Assembly: GCA_039182715.1 (NCBI GenBank)
Contig: JBCDBY010000018.1
Coordinates: 1-26,290 of the forward strand
Source of the DNA: JBCDBY01 sp039182715
GTDB taxonomy: Bacteria > Planctomycetota > PLA2
Direction: 5' to 3'
Length of the DNA: 26,290 bases
Shown: piece by piece, positions 1 through 11,612 of the stretch
How the letters are laid out: every line of letters begins with the position of its first letter
Numbering within the stretch: position 1 is the first letter of the stretch
Position numbers and translations under genes: made by a program
The notes under the pieces: generated by a model
Told to the model about the DNA's origin: nothing
Databases searched by the model: none
The model's input: the letters and a program-made list of their open reading frames with translations, nothing else

Positions 1-275
1 CACGCGAGTTCGCCGCCCGACCAGACCAGCGGTCCGTCGATCGCGCCGAACGCCTCCACCTCGACATCCAACCCGACGCGCCGCGCCCGCAGGCGCAGAG
101 CACCGCGATCGGTGAGCACCGCGCGCAGCAGCGCGGGCGAGAGCAACGCGGGCGGCGCCACCTGCACGATGCGCCCCCCCTCTTCGCGCGCCGCGACGAT
201 CGGGTTGGATGTCGAGGTGGAGGCGTTCGGCGCGATCGACGGACCGCTGGTCTGGTCGGGCGGCGAACTCGCGTG
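1..275. repeat. Terminal fold-back: perfect 76-bp inverted repeat (1-76 and 200-275) around a 123-bp loop
   Basis: Bases 1-76 are the exact reverse complement of 200-275; the first mismatch is 77 against 199. The outer edge of the left arm is base 1 of the window. The minus strand of the loop (199 down to 77) translates without a stop, in the frame that continues into the arm, and gives plausible protein (IVQVAPPALLSPALLRAVLT...). The plus reading of the loop is low-complexity Ser/Arg/Thr-rich. The real gene is therefore probably the reverse complement of the loop followed by the arm and then 276 onward, and the plus-strand join at 199/200 is an assembly chimera. An arm of 76 bp equals k-1 for k=77. 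A natural invertible segment inside a gene is the alternative, but it is unlikely at a contig edge. Confidence 0.85.
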
Positions 276-570
276 GCGGCGCACCGGCAAGGAGCGCGCG
301 GTGGCGCGCATCCGGAATGCGCCGGTCGGCTCCTTCGCGGTCCGCGCCGCGGGCGCGCGGGCGGTCGTGCCGGCCTCCGAGCAACGCGAGGTCGAGGGCC
401 TCTCGGCCGACGCGGATTTCGCGGCGGCGCTGGCGCGCGTGTCCGGCGGCACGCTCTGGATCGGCGAAGCGCCGGCGTCCAAGGAGGGCCGATCGCCCGC
501 CGTGCACGCGACGCTTCTGGCGGCGGTGGCGATGCTGTTGGTCCACGCCTGGTGGAGAGGCCGCTCATGA
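200..570 (+). CDS. C-terminal part of a membrane-anchored protein (5' partial)
   Basis: The frame is open from base 1 to TGA at 568-570, but only 200-570 is trusted because the first 199 bases are a fold-back. The visible part has a beta-rich, Ig-like stretch (repeated short strands around GLDVEVEAFG and GPLVWSGGELAW), a linker, and one hydrophobic helix near the end (about HATLLAAVAMLLVHAWW) followed by a basic WRGRS tail. This fits a C-terminal membrane anchor with a basic cytoplasmic end. Reading the loop in the opposite direction adds about 40 plausible upstream residues. The architecture resembles the end of VWA/BatA-type or glutamine-amidotransferase-like membrane proteins of planctomycetes, but no diagnostic motif is present, so the function is unknown. 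Its stop overlaps the next start (ATGA), so the two are translationally coupled. Confidence 0.6.
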
Positions 571-1109
571 GACTGTCCGCAACCCTGCTCCTGCTGGCCG
601 CCTGCCAGCAAATCGGCCCCTACGAGGAGCCCCGCCAGCCGACGCCGGAGGAGCCGCCGCCCGATCCGATCGCCGAGCAGCCGCAGCGACCGCTGCCCGG
701 CGGGTTCACCGTGACCGGGGATGCGGTGCGCGAGGCGGCGTCGCTGGGGCCGATGCAGACCTGGCGCCGCCTCAAGAGCCGGCTGACGACGCTGCAGGCC
801 GACGCCCGACGCGAGGGGCGCGACCTGCTCGTTACCTTCGAGCCCTCGGTGGTGCACGTCACGCGGCCGGATGGTTCGCGCGTCAGCTGGGAGCTGCCCG
901 TTGGGCTTTCGTTAACGGTCGAAATCACCCACGTGCTCATCCGCGCCGATCTGACGGTCGATGCGTTCGATGCCGAGGCGCTTCCCATCCCTTCGGAGGA
1001 TGAGCTCAAGGTGTTGCTGGCGACCGTGACGGACCCCGAACAGAACACCGAGGAATTTCTCCTCGTCGTTAAAGGGGGCACCGCGTTCCGGTCGATGTCC
1101 TCCGGGTAG
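567..1109 (+). CDS. Small lipoprotein of unknown function
   Basis: This 180-residue protein starts at an ATG that overlaps the previous stop as ATGA, with GGAGAGG at 554-560 six bases upstream. The N-terminus is a lipoprotein signal (MRLSATLLLLAAC, lipid-bearing Cys13). A Pro/Glu-rich linker (about 15-45) is typical of an extended tether away from the membrane. The rest is mixed alpha/beta, with a basic helical segment (about 64-85) and then beta strands (for example SRVSWELPVGLSLTVEITHVL). I do not recognise the family. Coupling to the upstream membrane protein and closeness to the next lipoprotein suggest an envelope operon. The predicted location is the periplasm, membrane-tethered. Confidence 0.85.
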   Translation: MRLSATLLLLAACQQIGPYEEPRQPTPEEPPPDPIAEQPQRPLPGGFTVTGDAVREAASLGPMQTWRRLKSRLTTLQADARREGRDLLVTFEPSVVHVTRPDGSRVSWELPVGLSLTVEITHVLIRADLTVDAFDAEALPIPSEDELKVLLATVTDPEQNTEEFLLVVKGGTAFRSMSSG

Positions 1110-1133
1110 AGCCGAGCTCTTCTGGAGGTAATC

Positions 1134-1754
1134 ATGTCGATTCGACTTCTTCTCGCGGCCTTGCTGGCGGCCACCCTTGTCGCCTGCTCGAGCACGCCCA
1201 AAGATGATGAACAGAACCAGACGGCGAAGACGCCCGATCTGGATCTCAGCAAGGAATTCCCCGAGCCGAGCAACCCGCTGGTCAAGGCGCGGCTCGAGAA
1301 GCGCATCACGGACATCCGCTACCAGCGCGGCGTGACGCTCGTGGCCAACCTCGAGCGTATCGCCGGCTACGGCGACGTCGCGATCCCCTTCGCGATGGAC
1401 GGTCTCAAGAGCGAGGACCCGATGACCCGCATGGGTTGTGCGTGGGTCCTGGGTCGCGTTGGCAACACGGCCGCGATCCCCGCGCTTGAGGATGCGCTCA
1501 ACGACCCGGTGCCCTACGTCCGTTACGAGGTCGCGTCGCAGATCGGCGTCCTCGGCGGCAAGGGCGGCTACAAGACGCTTGTGCAGGGCCTCACCGACGA
1601 GCGCGTCGAAATGCGCTTCAAGTGCTTCGAGGCGCTCCAGGAACTCACCGGCAACACGTTCGGCTACAGCCACACGGCGGCCCCCGAGGTCCGCAAGGTG
1701 GCGGTCGAGCAGTGGGAAGCCTGGGTCGAGCGCGTCGACACCGAGGACATGTAG
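1134..1754 (+). CDS. HEAT-repeat lipoprotein
   Basis: This 206-residue protein starts at an ATG with a clear GGAGG at 1124-1128. The signal peptide ends in a lipobox (LVAC, Cys18). Residues about 70-165 contain HEAT/PBS-lyase-type helical repeats with the usual pattern of a small residue, Val/Leu, Gly, Ala-rich second helix (DPMTRMGCAWVLGRVGNTAA, then DPVPYVRYEVASQIGVLGG). The C-terminus holds the LTG...R..AV.QW.AWV signature that often ends planctomycetal HEAT-repeat proteins. Such repeats form a protein-binding solenoid, so a scaffold or adaptor role on the outer face of a membrane is likely; the partner is unknown. It lies 24 bp after the preceding lipoprotein and its transcript ends at the terminator at 1789-1826. 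Confidence 0.88.
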   Translation: MSIRLLLAALLAATLVACSSTPKDDEQNQTAKTPDLDLSKEFPEPSNPLVKARLEKRITDIRYQRGVTLVANLERIAGYGDVAIPFAMDGLKSEDPMTRMGCAWVLGRVGNTAAIPALEDALNDPVPYVRYEVASQIGVLGGKGGYKTLVQGLTDERVEMRFKCFEALQELTGNTFGYSHTAAPEVRKVAVEQWEAWVERVDTEDM

Positions 1755-1788
1755 GAACGAATCCCGATCGGAAGAGACGATCTCTGGT

Positions 1789-1826
1789 GGGCCGCTTCCC
1801 CGTGGGGGGGAGCGGCCCTTTTTTTT
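1789..1826 (+). terminator. Strong intrinsic terminator
   Basis: GGGCCGCT (1789-1796) pairs with AGCGGCCC (1811-1818). The stem continues inward through TCCCC against GGGGG (one G-U pair) to a 4-nt loop and is followed by eight T (1819-1826). It ends the 200-1754 transcript before the convergent gene at 1853. Confidence 0.92.
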
Positions 1827-1828
1827 GG

Positions 1829-1849
1829 CTGGGGGCTGGGGGCTGGGGG
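1829..1849. repeat. Three tandem copies of CTGGGGG
   Basis: Three perfect 7-bp units lie between the terminator and the end of the convergent TPR gene. This is a simple slippage-prone repeat; no function is proposed. Confidence 0.8.
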
Positions 1850-1852
1850 CTA

Positions 1853-2239
1853 TTAGCCGTCTTCGATGCGGGCGGCGATCGCTAGGAATCGCGGGTCCTC
1901 GCGCAAGGCGTCGAGTTCGTGGTCCTTGCGCAGGAGGACCGCGTCCCGGAAGCCGAGCAGGCAGGCGTGCTCCAGCGCTTCGATCGCGTCGTCCGTGCGG
2001 CCCGCGAGCGCGAAGCTGCACGCCAAGTTGTAGTGCGCGCGCGGATCCTGGGGCGCCAGTTCGACCAGTTTTTGGTCCGCCGCGAGCCGGTCCTCGAAGC
2101 GCTCCATCTGCCCGTACGCATGCGCGAGGAAGCGCAGCGATTCGGCGTCGTGGGGATTGCGTTCGAGCGCCTCCTCGAAGATGCCGATCTGGAAACGGAT
2201 ACCCGCCATCTCGATCGCATCGTGCTCCGGCTTGACCAT
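1853..2239 (-). CDS. Small TPR-repeat protein
   Basis: This 128-residue cytoplasmic protein has no signal peptide and no membrane segment. Two to three tetratricopeptide motifs span about residues 15-95, with canonical patterning (DAESLRFLAHAYGQMERFED; DPRAHYNLACSFALAGRTDDAI.ALE.A). The C-terminal part (LRKDHELDALREDPRFLAI) matches the usual ending of 'TPR end-of-group' proteins, in which the last helix reports 'D..L..LR.DPRF..L'. The open frame extends 5' to 2329, but ATG 2239 is preferred because a TACCCT hexamer sits six bases upstream and the extra residues are Arg-rich noise. It probably binds a partner protein. It diverges from the TPR lipoprotein at 2322. Confidence 0.8.
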   Translation of the reverse strand: MVKPEHDAIEMAGIRFQIGIFEEALERNPHDAESLRFLAHAYGQMERFEDRLAADQKLVELAPQDPRAHYNLACSFALAGRTDDAIEALEHACLLGFRDAVLLRKDHELDALREDPRFLAIAARIEDG

Positions 2240-2245
2240 GACCCA

Positions 2246-2251
2246 AGGGTA
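2246..2251 (-). promoter_or_regulatory. Candidate -10 (TACCCT) for a leaderless transcript
   Basis: The TANNNT hexamer ends six bases before ATG 2239, and there is no Shine-Dalgarno. Transcription would begin at or near the start codon. Confidence 0.45.
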
Positions 2252-2302
2252 GGCGCTGGCGCGAGGGATCCGGCGAAAACGCCTACGGTCGACCCCCGGC
2301 GG

Positions 2303-2308
2303 TATCCT
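2303..2308 (+). promoter_or_regulatory. Candidate -10 (TATCCT)
   Basis: TATCCT lies 13 bases before ATG 2322. No ribosome-binding sequence lies between them, so the leader would be about six bases. Confidence 0.45.
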
Positions 2309-2321
2309 TCGCGAGCCGTCC

Positions 2322-3515
2322 ATGCGCACGATTCCCCTGCTGTTCGCTCTCGTCGTCGGTTGCTCGACCGGGCGCGACGGTCTCTACGTGCCGGGCGGCG
2401 CCGATCTCGACGCACGCACCAAGCGCCGCTATCGCGAGGCGGTGCGGTTCGAGCGCAACGGCGAACCGGAGCGGGCGCGTCCGATCATCGAGGACCTCTC
2501 TCGCACCTATCCGACGCGCCTTGGTCTGCATCTGCATCGTCTGCGCCTCGTGCGCGCACTGGAGGGGCCCGAGGCCGCCGCCGCGCTCTATGATCCTGCG
2601 CCGCCGGGCGTCGACGCCGAGCGTGCCGGCATTCTCTCCGACCTCGCCCGGCTGCCGGCCGACGATCCCGCGCAGCGCAAGGCGCTCCTCGAGTACGCCG
2701 TGTCGCGCGAACCGCAGGAGCCGTTCTGGCGTCTCGGACTGGCCGACGTCGGATTGACCACGCACGATCTGCTGGTCGATCGCGCGCGGCAGGAACTGGC
2801 GCTGGGGGATCTTGCGTCGCACGCCGACTCGCTCGAAGAGGCGCGGCAGATGATCGACCGCGCCCGCGAGGATGCAGCCGAGGCGCAACGACTCGATCCG
2901 CAGCTCTCCGAGGCGGAGCTGATGCTCGGTTTCATCGAGACCCGCGCCGCCGATCTGGCGACCGACCCCGACGAACGCGACGAGCGGCGGGAGCTCGCCA
3001 TCACGCGCTACAAGCAGGCGATCCGCCTCGACCCGGAGGCGGTGGAGGCGCGCATCAACCTGGCCGAGACGATGCTCTACTTCAGCCGCTTCGGGCAGGC
3101 GGCCGAAGCGCTGCAGCAGGCGTCCGAGCTGGCGCCGCGCGATCCGCGCATCTGGACCAATCTCGGGTACACCTACTACTCCGTCGACCAGGTCGGCGAG
3201 GCGATCGCCTGTTACCGAAGGGCGCTGCTCTACAAGCCGGGCGACATCCGCATCCGCGTGGCGCTCTCCGACTGCGAGCGGCAGCGCGGCAACCACGAGG
3301 CCGCCATCGGCGAGCTCCTGCAGGCGCGTGCCGACGCCGGAGAGGATCGTGGCCTGCAGGCGACGATCGCCTTCAAGCTCGCGGCGATCCACGAGTTCGA
3401 CGGCCGCTATCCCAAGGCGGTCGCCGAGTACGAGCGGCACATCGAGCTCGGCGGCCGGGACAGCGCGAAGGCGCGAAGCCGGATTCGGCACATCTACGAG
3501 CGGGCGTTCGAGTGA
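2322..3515 (+). CDS. TPR-repeat lipoprotein
   Basis: This 397-residue exported protein begins MRTIPLLFALVVGC, a lipoprotein signal with Cys14. Residues about 35-200 are helical with irregular TPR-like units. About 225-385 hold at least four recognisable TPRs (AITRYKQAIRLDPEAVEARI; QAAEALQQASELAPRDPRIW; EAIACYRRALLYKPGDIRIR; KAVAEYERHIELGG). Such proteins organise envelope complexes; the partner is not visible here. It is separated from its divergent TPR neighbour by 82 bp containing both candidate -10 hexamers, which suggests they may be co-regulated. The gene ends 160 bp before the next (convergent) gene. Confidence 0.88.
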   Translation: MRTIPLLFALVVGCSTGRDGLYVPGGADLDARTKRRYREAVRFERNGEPERARPIIEDLSRTYPTRLGLHLHRLRLVRALEGPEAAAALYDPAPPGVDAERAGILSDLARLPADDPAQRKALLEYAVSREPQEPFWRLGLADVGLTTHDLLVDRARQELALGDLASHADSLEEARQMIDRAREDAAEAQRLDPQLSEAELMLGFIETRAADLATDPDERDERRELAITRYKQAIRLDPEAVEARINLAETMLYFSRFGQAAEALQQASELAPRDPRIWTNLGYTYYSVDQVGEAIACYRRALLYKPGDIRIRVALSDCERQRGNHEAAIGELLQARADAGEDRGLQATIAFKLAAIHEFDGRYPKAVAEYERHIELGGRDSAKARSRIRHIYERAFE

Positions 3516-3556
3516 GCGGACCCGGGGCTCCATCCTAGGAGCCGGGGGCTGTGGAA

Positions 3557-3580
3557 AACTGCGGAACGAATTCCGCAGTT
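3557..3580 (-). terminator. Perfect 10-bp hairpin, possible terminator of the large minus-strand gene
   Basis: AACTGCGGAA (3557-3566), loop CGAA, TTCCGCAGTT (3571-3580). On the minus strand the stem is followed by only about four T, so termination would be modest; on the plus strand no T tract follows. It lies about 95 bp beyond the stop of the 3676-8826 gene and 42 bp beyond that of the TPR lipoprotein. Confidence 0.5.
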
Positions 3581-3635
3581 GGCGCGCATAAGTCACGGAC
3601 CAATCGAGGGATATGCGCGCCACATGATGCACCTC

Positions 3636-3675
3636 TTGCATCGATCTACTTCTTGCATCGATTTAGGGCATCGAT
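3636..3675. repeat. Three GCATCGAT octamers within 40 bp
   Basis: TTGCATCGAT occurs at 3636-3645 and 3653-3662, and GGGCATCGAT at 3666-3675, just before the stop codon of the minus-strand gene. The octamer starts are 17 and 13 bp apart. Its role is unknown; it may be chance or the remains of a short duplication. Confidence 0.6.
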
Positions 3676-8826
<5,151 letters not shown>

Positions 8827-8835
8827 AAGCCCCTA

Positions 8836-8864
8836 AGTATCGGTATGCCAAAGGGTTTACGCAA
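8836..8864 (-). promoter_or_regulatory. Candidate sigma-70 promoter for the giant regulator
   Basis: On the minus strand TTGCGT (8864-8859) and GATACT (8841-8836) are separated by 17 bp. The -10 ends nine bases before the GTG start, so the leader would be very short. Confidence 0.5.
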
Positions 8865-8909
8865 CCGGCGGATAGTGGCGGAATGCTCCGAAACGGTCAT
8901 CGCGGGGGC

Positions 8910-8937
8910 TTGCACGCGAGCCGGGGCGACCTAGCAT
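8910..8937 (+). promoter_or_regulatory. Candidate sigma-70 promoter for the 58-residue membrane protein
   Basis: TTGCAC (8910-8915), 16 bp, TAGCAT (8932-8937), then seven bases to ATG 8945. There is no Shine-Dalgarno, which fits a leaderless transcript. Confidence 0.55.
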
Positions 8938-8944
8938 CATCGCC

Positions 8945-9121
8945 ATGCGCACCTTCGCTCGCGCCATCCAGGTCATTGGTCTCGTCATTCCGGTCGCCGG
9001 CTTCCTGCTCTCGCTGGACACCGTCGGCGGTATCTCGATGACGTACTCGTTCGGAGGCCTCGGCCTCGGGGCGGGGATCTTCTACCTCGGTTGGCTGCTC
9101 CAGCAGAACGTGGAGGCGTGA
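8945..9121 (+). CDS. 58-residue two-helix membrane protein
   Basis: A short reading frame starts at ATG 8945 and ends TGA 9119-9121. It begins MRTFARAIQVIGLVIPVAGF, has a first hydrophobic helix (about 8-26), a short loop with Asp/Thr/Ser, and a second Gly-rich helix (about 37-53) ending LGWLLQQNVEA. The basic N-terminus and the helix pair predict a small integral membrane hairpin with both ends in the cytoplasm. I cannot assign a function. Support for its being real: a well-spaced promoter directly upstream, a coding-like amino acid pattern, and good fit between the divergent giant regulator (118 bp away) and the convergent ferredoxin gene (27 bp between stops). It might be controlled with, or be an accessory of, one of those neighbours. 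Confidence 0.7.
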   Translation: MRTFARAIQVIGLVIPVAGFLLSLDTVGGISMTYSFGGLGLGAGIFYLGWLLQQNVEA

Positions 9122-9148
9122 AGCGCGCAGCGTCGAAGCCTGTCGCCC

Positions 9149-9604
9149 TCAGGCACCCACCGGCGCATCCTGTTTCGCCTTCCTGGCGTCCAGGTAGTGC
9201 AGCTCGATGGCGTCCTTGATGCAGACGCTGGTGCAGAGGTGGTCGCAGCCCATGCAGGCGTCCTGGTTGACCAGGGCCACCATGTTGACGCCGGGCACCG
9301 AGTCGTAGTCGACCATGTCGATCGCGTCGTAGGGGCAGACGTCGCTGCAGAACACACACCCGGTGCAGAGGTCGGGATCGACCTTCGCCTTGGGCGTCTC
9401 CTTCGGCTTCAGCTTCGTTGCCACCTGGCCCGCATCGTCGAGAATCGCGTTCACGGGGCAGACGTAGCCACACAGTCCACAGTCCACGCAGAGCGTGGGA
9501 TCGATGATGTGCAGTTCCTTGCGCGTGCCCGCGATGCATTCGACGGGACACTTCTTGGCGCAGGCCGTACAGCCGATGCAGGTGTCGATGATGGTGTAAG
9601 ACAC
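9149..9604 (-). CDS. Four-cluster 4Fe-4S ferredoxin-like protein
   Basis: This 151-residue protein starts at GTG 9604, the only plausible start near a perfect TATAAT. Three canonical CxxCxxCxxxC motifs lie at C9/12/15/19, C39/42/45/49 and C80/83/86/90. A fourth motif has altered spacing, C117-x2-C120-x3-C124-x3-C128. With the ferredoxin Pro after the first three, it can hold up to four 4Fe-4S clusters. It has no signal peptide, so it is cytoplasmic. Between the second and third motifs is a Lys-rich linker (about 64-75). It would carry electrons between redox partners, but no oxidoreductase or hydrogenase gene is nearby to name one. It could also be an electron-transfer subunit of a complex encoded elsewhere. 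An extra Cys23 lies just outside the first motif. Confidence 0.9.
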   Translation of the reverse strand: MSYTIIDTCIGCTACAKKCPVECIAGTRKELHIIDPTLCVDCGLCGYVCPVNAILDDAGQVATKLKPKETPKAKVDPDLCTGCVFCSDVCPYDAIDMVDYDSVPGVNMVALVNQDACMGCDHLCTSVCIKDAIELHYLDARKAKQDAPVGA

Positions 9605-9617
9605 GTTCTGAGCGCGG

Positions 9618-9623
9618 ATTATA
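9618..9623 (-). promoter_or_regulatory. Perfect TATAAT -10 for the ferredoxin gene
   Basis: TATAAT on the minus strand ends 13 bases before GTG 9604. A TTGCAT lies 15 bp upstream as a possible -35, which is a short spacer. No Shine-Dalgarno is present. Confidence 0.6.
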
Positions 9624-9688
9624 GCCGCTGGGGCCCCAATGCAATCATCGGAACGGGACGGGACTTCCGTGAATCCTCGTTCGCGTGG

Positions 9689-9694
9689 CAGAAT
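9689..9694 (+). promoter_or_regulatory. Candidate -10 (CAGAAT)
   Basis: CAGAAT ends six bases before ATG 9701, and no ribosome-binding sequence is present. It is a weaker match than its neighbours because the first base is C. Confidence 0.35.
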
Positions 9695-9700
9695 CCCGGC

Positions 9701-10126
9701 ATGAGCCAATCCCTGGCGTCGCTTCTGGTCGTTTTGGTGCTCTTCATCCTGGCGGTGTACGTCGGGATTTCCCCGCCGGAGGGGTTTCAGGAGTTCCCGT
9801 ACCGCATCATCCTGCCGTTCGTGCTTGTCGCGGTCGGGTTCGTTCAGCTCGAGAACCAGCGCATGCGGGTCCACATGGCGGAACTCATCGGCGCCATCAA
9901 GGCGGCGGTGGGGCAGGCGCGCGCCCAGCAGGGCGCGGTCCAGCCGACGCCGGAACAGCGCGCCGAAGCCATCGAGATCCTGCTGAAGTCCCTGAACTCG
10001 CAGGACGCGACCGCGCGCGCCACGGCGGCCAAGCAGCTCGCCAAGCTCACCGGGGTGGACCACGGTGAGGATGCGGTGGCTTGGGCGCGCTGGTGGTCGG
10101 AGAACGAGTCCCAGTTCCGTGCCTAG
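9701..10126 (+). CDS. Membrane protein with a HEAT-like C-terminal tail
   Basis: This 141-residue protein has two hydrophobic helices (about 5-24 and 33-50) joined by a short PPEGFQEFPYR loop, then a cytoplasmic helical region. Residues 91-141 contain one HEAT-like unit (LLKSLNSQDATARATAAKQL) ending LTG...AVAWARWW, the same Leu-Thr-Gly...Trp signature seen at the C-terminus of the HEAT lipoprotein at 1134-1754. This suggests the two belong to one loosely related repeat family. The function is unknown. Its last eight bases overlap the mobB start, so the two are co-translated. It is divergent from the ferredoxin gene across 96 bp. Confidence 0.82.
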   Translation: MSQSLASLLVVLVLFILAVYVGISPPEGFQEFPYRIILPFVLVAVGFVQLENQRMRVHMAELIGAIKAAVGQARAQQGAVQPTPEQRAEAIEILLKSLNSQDATARATAAKQLAKLTGVDHGEDAVAWARWWSENESQFRA

Positions 10127-10601
10127 AGCGATCGCGTTCGTCGGCTGGTCGGGCGCGGGCAAGACCACGCTGCTGGAGAAACTTCTGCCGCGCCTGCGCA
10201 CCGACGCGCGCCGCGTCGGCTACCTCAAGACGGACGCGCACGGGTTCGAGATGGACCGGCCGGGCAAGGACACGGCGCGCCTCTTCGATGCCGGCGCCCA
10301 GCGCATCATGATCGTCTCTTCGGGCGAGATCGCGATCCGCTACCGCCCGACCGCCCGTCCGCCGCTGGAAGAGCTGATCGCGCACGCCTATCCCGACTGC
10401 GACCTCGTCCTCGTCGAAGGCGCCAAGCACAGCACGCTGCCGATGATCGAGGTGCGTCACGGGGAACCGGCCGTGGCGGGCACGCCACCGCACCTGCTCG
10501 CCGTCGTCGGAGCGGAGCGAGACGACCGCGCGCTGCCTTTTTTTTCGCGCGACGACATCGAGTCGATCGCACGTTTTGTTGAGGATTGGTTGCTCACCTA
10601 G
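10119..10601 (+). CDS. mobB: Molybdopterin-guanine dinucleotide biosynthesis protein MobB
   Basis: This 160-residue P-loop GTPase-like protein begins VPRAIAFVGWSGAGKTT, with Walker A near its start, the usual layout of MobB. The family signature follows (LKTDAHGFEMDRPGKDTARL, with the DxxGKD and AGA elements), then CDLVLVEGAKHSTLPMIEV, the Walker B-like segment with the ExxK characteristic of MobB. MobB assists MobA in attaching GMP to molybdopterin, making the MGD cofactor for molybdoenzymes of the DMSO reductase type. GTG 10119 is chosen because it is the first start that gives the conserved N-terminus and overlaps the upstream stop. No other molybdenum-cofactor gene is in the window. Confidence 0.92.
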   Translation: MPRAIAFVGWSGAGKTTLLEKLLPRLRTDARRVGYLKTDAHGFEMDRPGKDTARLFDAGAQRIMIVSSGEIAIRYRPTARPPLEELIAHAYPDCDLVLVEGAKHSTLPMIEVRHGEPAVAGTPPHLLAVVGAERDDRALPFFSRDDIESIARFVEDWLLT

Positions 10602-10604
10602 AAT
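10576..10604 (+). promoter_or_regulatory. Sigma-70 promoter inside the 3' end of mobB
   Basis: TTGTTG (10576-10581), 17 bp, TAGAAT (10599-10604), then ten bases to ATG 10615. The -10 shares the TAG stop of mobB. It probably starts a separate, nearly leaderless transcript for the polyprenyl synthase. Confidence 0.6.
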
Positions 10605-10614
10605 TCCGTGCGGC

Positions 10615-11601
10615 ATGAGCGCCGATCAGCCGACGCCCCTCCAGCAGCTTCTCGAGCCCCTGCGCGAAGACCTCGGTCACGTCGAGGGCGAGATCCGGCG
10701 CATGACCACGTCGTCGTCGGTGCCGCTCCAGGAACTGCTCGATCACCTGCATCAGTTCGCCGGCAAGCGCCTGCGCCCCGCCCTGACCTGTCTCGCGGGC
10801 CGCCTGTTCGGCGCGGTGCACCCCGAGCACTACGCGGTCGGCGCCATCATCGAGCTCATCCATACGGCCACGCTGGTCCACGACGACATCCTCGACGAGT
10901 CGCGCATGCGCCGCCGCGTGGACACGATCAACCACCGCGTCGGCAACGAGACGGCGGTGCTGCTCGGCGACTACCTCTTCGCGACCTGCTTCAAGGAGGC
11001 GGCCAGCCTCGAGGATCGCTTCGCGTCGCGCTACCTCTCCGAGATCGTCGGCGTCGTCTGCCGCGGCGAGATCATGCAGGTGCATCACCGGCACGACTTC
11101 GAGATGAGCGAAGAGGTCTACTTCCGCATCATCGAGGACAAGACCGCCGCGCTCTACGCCGCCGCGCTGCGCTGCGGCGCGCACTTCGCGGGGGCGGCGC
11201 CCGAGCTGTGCGACCTGCTGGCCGGGTTCGGCACGGCGATCGGCACCGCGTTCCAGATCGCGGACGACATCCTCGATCTGACGGGCGAGGAGAAGCTGGT
11301 CGGCAAGCAGCTCGGCACCGATCTCGACAAGGCGAAGATGACGCTCCCGCTGCTGCGTCTGCGCGACGCCGCCTCGCCGGAAGATCGCGAGATCGTCGAA
11401 GAGGCGATTCGCTCCGACGACGAGGAGGCGCGTCTGCGCGTGCGCCCGCTGCTCGAGAAGTACGGCGCGATCGAGTCCGCTTCGCATACCGCCGAGGCGA
11501 TGATCGACGATGCGCTGGCGAGCCTCGACATCCTGCCGGACCGCCCGGAGCGCGAGCAGCTCCGCGCCTGCGCGGCGTTCATGCTGCGCCGGTCCGTGTA
11601 G
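10615..11601 (+). CDS. Long-chain (all-E) polyprenyl diphosphate synthase
   Basis: This 328-residue cytoplasmic enzyme condenses isopentenyl diphosphate onto allylic diphosphates to make the polyprenyl chain of quinones or similar lipids. Motifs: GKRLRP (50-55), first Asp-rich motif DDILDESRMRR (from 90), GDY (118-120), GEI.Q (151-155), KT in EDKTAAL (176-177), second Asp-rich motif DDILD (217-221) and the KxLGTDL..AKMTLP segment (231-245). Small residues (Ala85, Thr86) just before the first motif leave the tunnel open, which in this family favours C30-C50 products as in IspB/HepT rather than FPP or GGPP. Exact chain length cannot be read from sequence. ATG 10615 is chosen for the promoter upstream and the conserved N-terminal length. 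Confidence 0.94.
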   Translation: MSADQPTPLQQLLEPLREDLGHVEGEIRRMTTSSSVPLQELLDHLHQFAGKRLRPALTCLAGRLFGAVHPEHYAVGAIIELIHTATLVHDDILDESRMRRRVDTINHRVGNETAVLLGDYLFATCFKEAASLEDRFASRYLSEIVGVVCRGEIMQVHHRHDFEMSEEVYFRIIEDKTAALYAAALRCGAHFAGAAPELCDLLAGFGTAIGTAFQIADDILDLTGEEKLVGKQLGTDLDKAKMTLPLLRLRDAASPEDREIVEEAIRSDDEEARLRVRPLLEKYGAIESASHTAEAMIDDALASLDILPDRPEREQLRACAAFMLRRSV

Positions 11602-11612
11602 GTCCTGTCCGC

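Noticed and set aside
1..275. Natural invertible (phase-variable) segment
   Set aside because: The arm starts exactly at the window edge, no recombinase is nearby, and only one orientation of the loop codes sensibly; an assembly fold-back is simpler.
1829..1849. CTGGGGG tandem repeats as a possible CRISPR or origin iteron
   Set aside because: Units are 7 bp with no spacers, no cas or replication genes; this is simple slippage.
8836..8855. Possible sigma-54 site TTGGCAT...TACTT upstream of the giant regulator
   Set aside because: The -12 GC is replaced by CT at the required spacing; the sigma-70-like pair with a 17-bp spacer explains the region better.
9686..9700. Possible sigma-54 promoter (GG, ten bases, GC) upstream of the 9701 gene
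   Set aside because: With GC at 9699-9700 transcription would begin about 12 bases on, inside the gene. Only the most conserved bases match and the -12 TT is missing.
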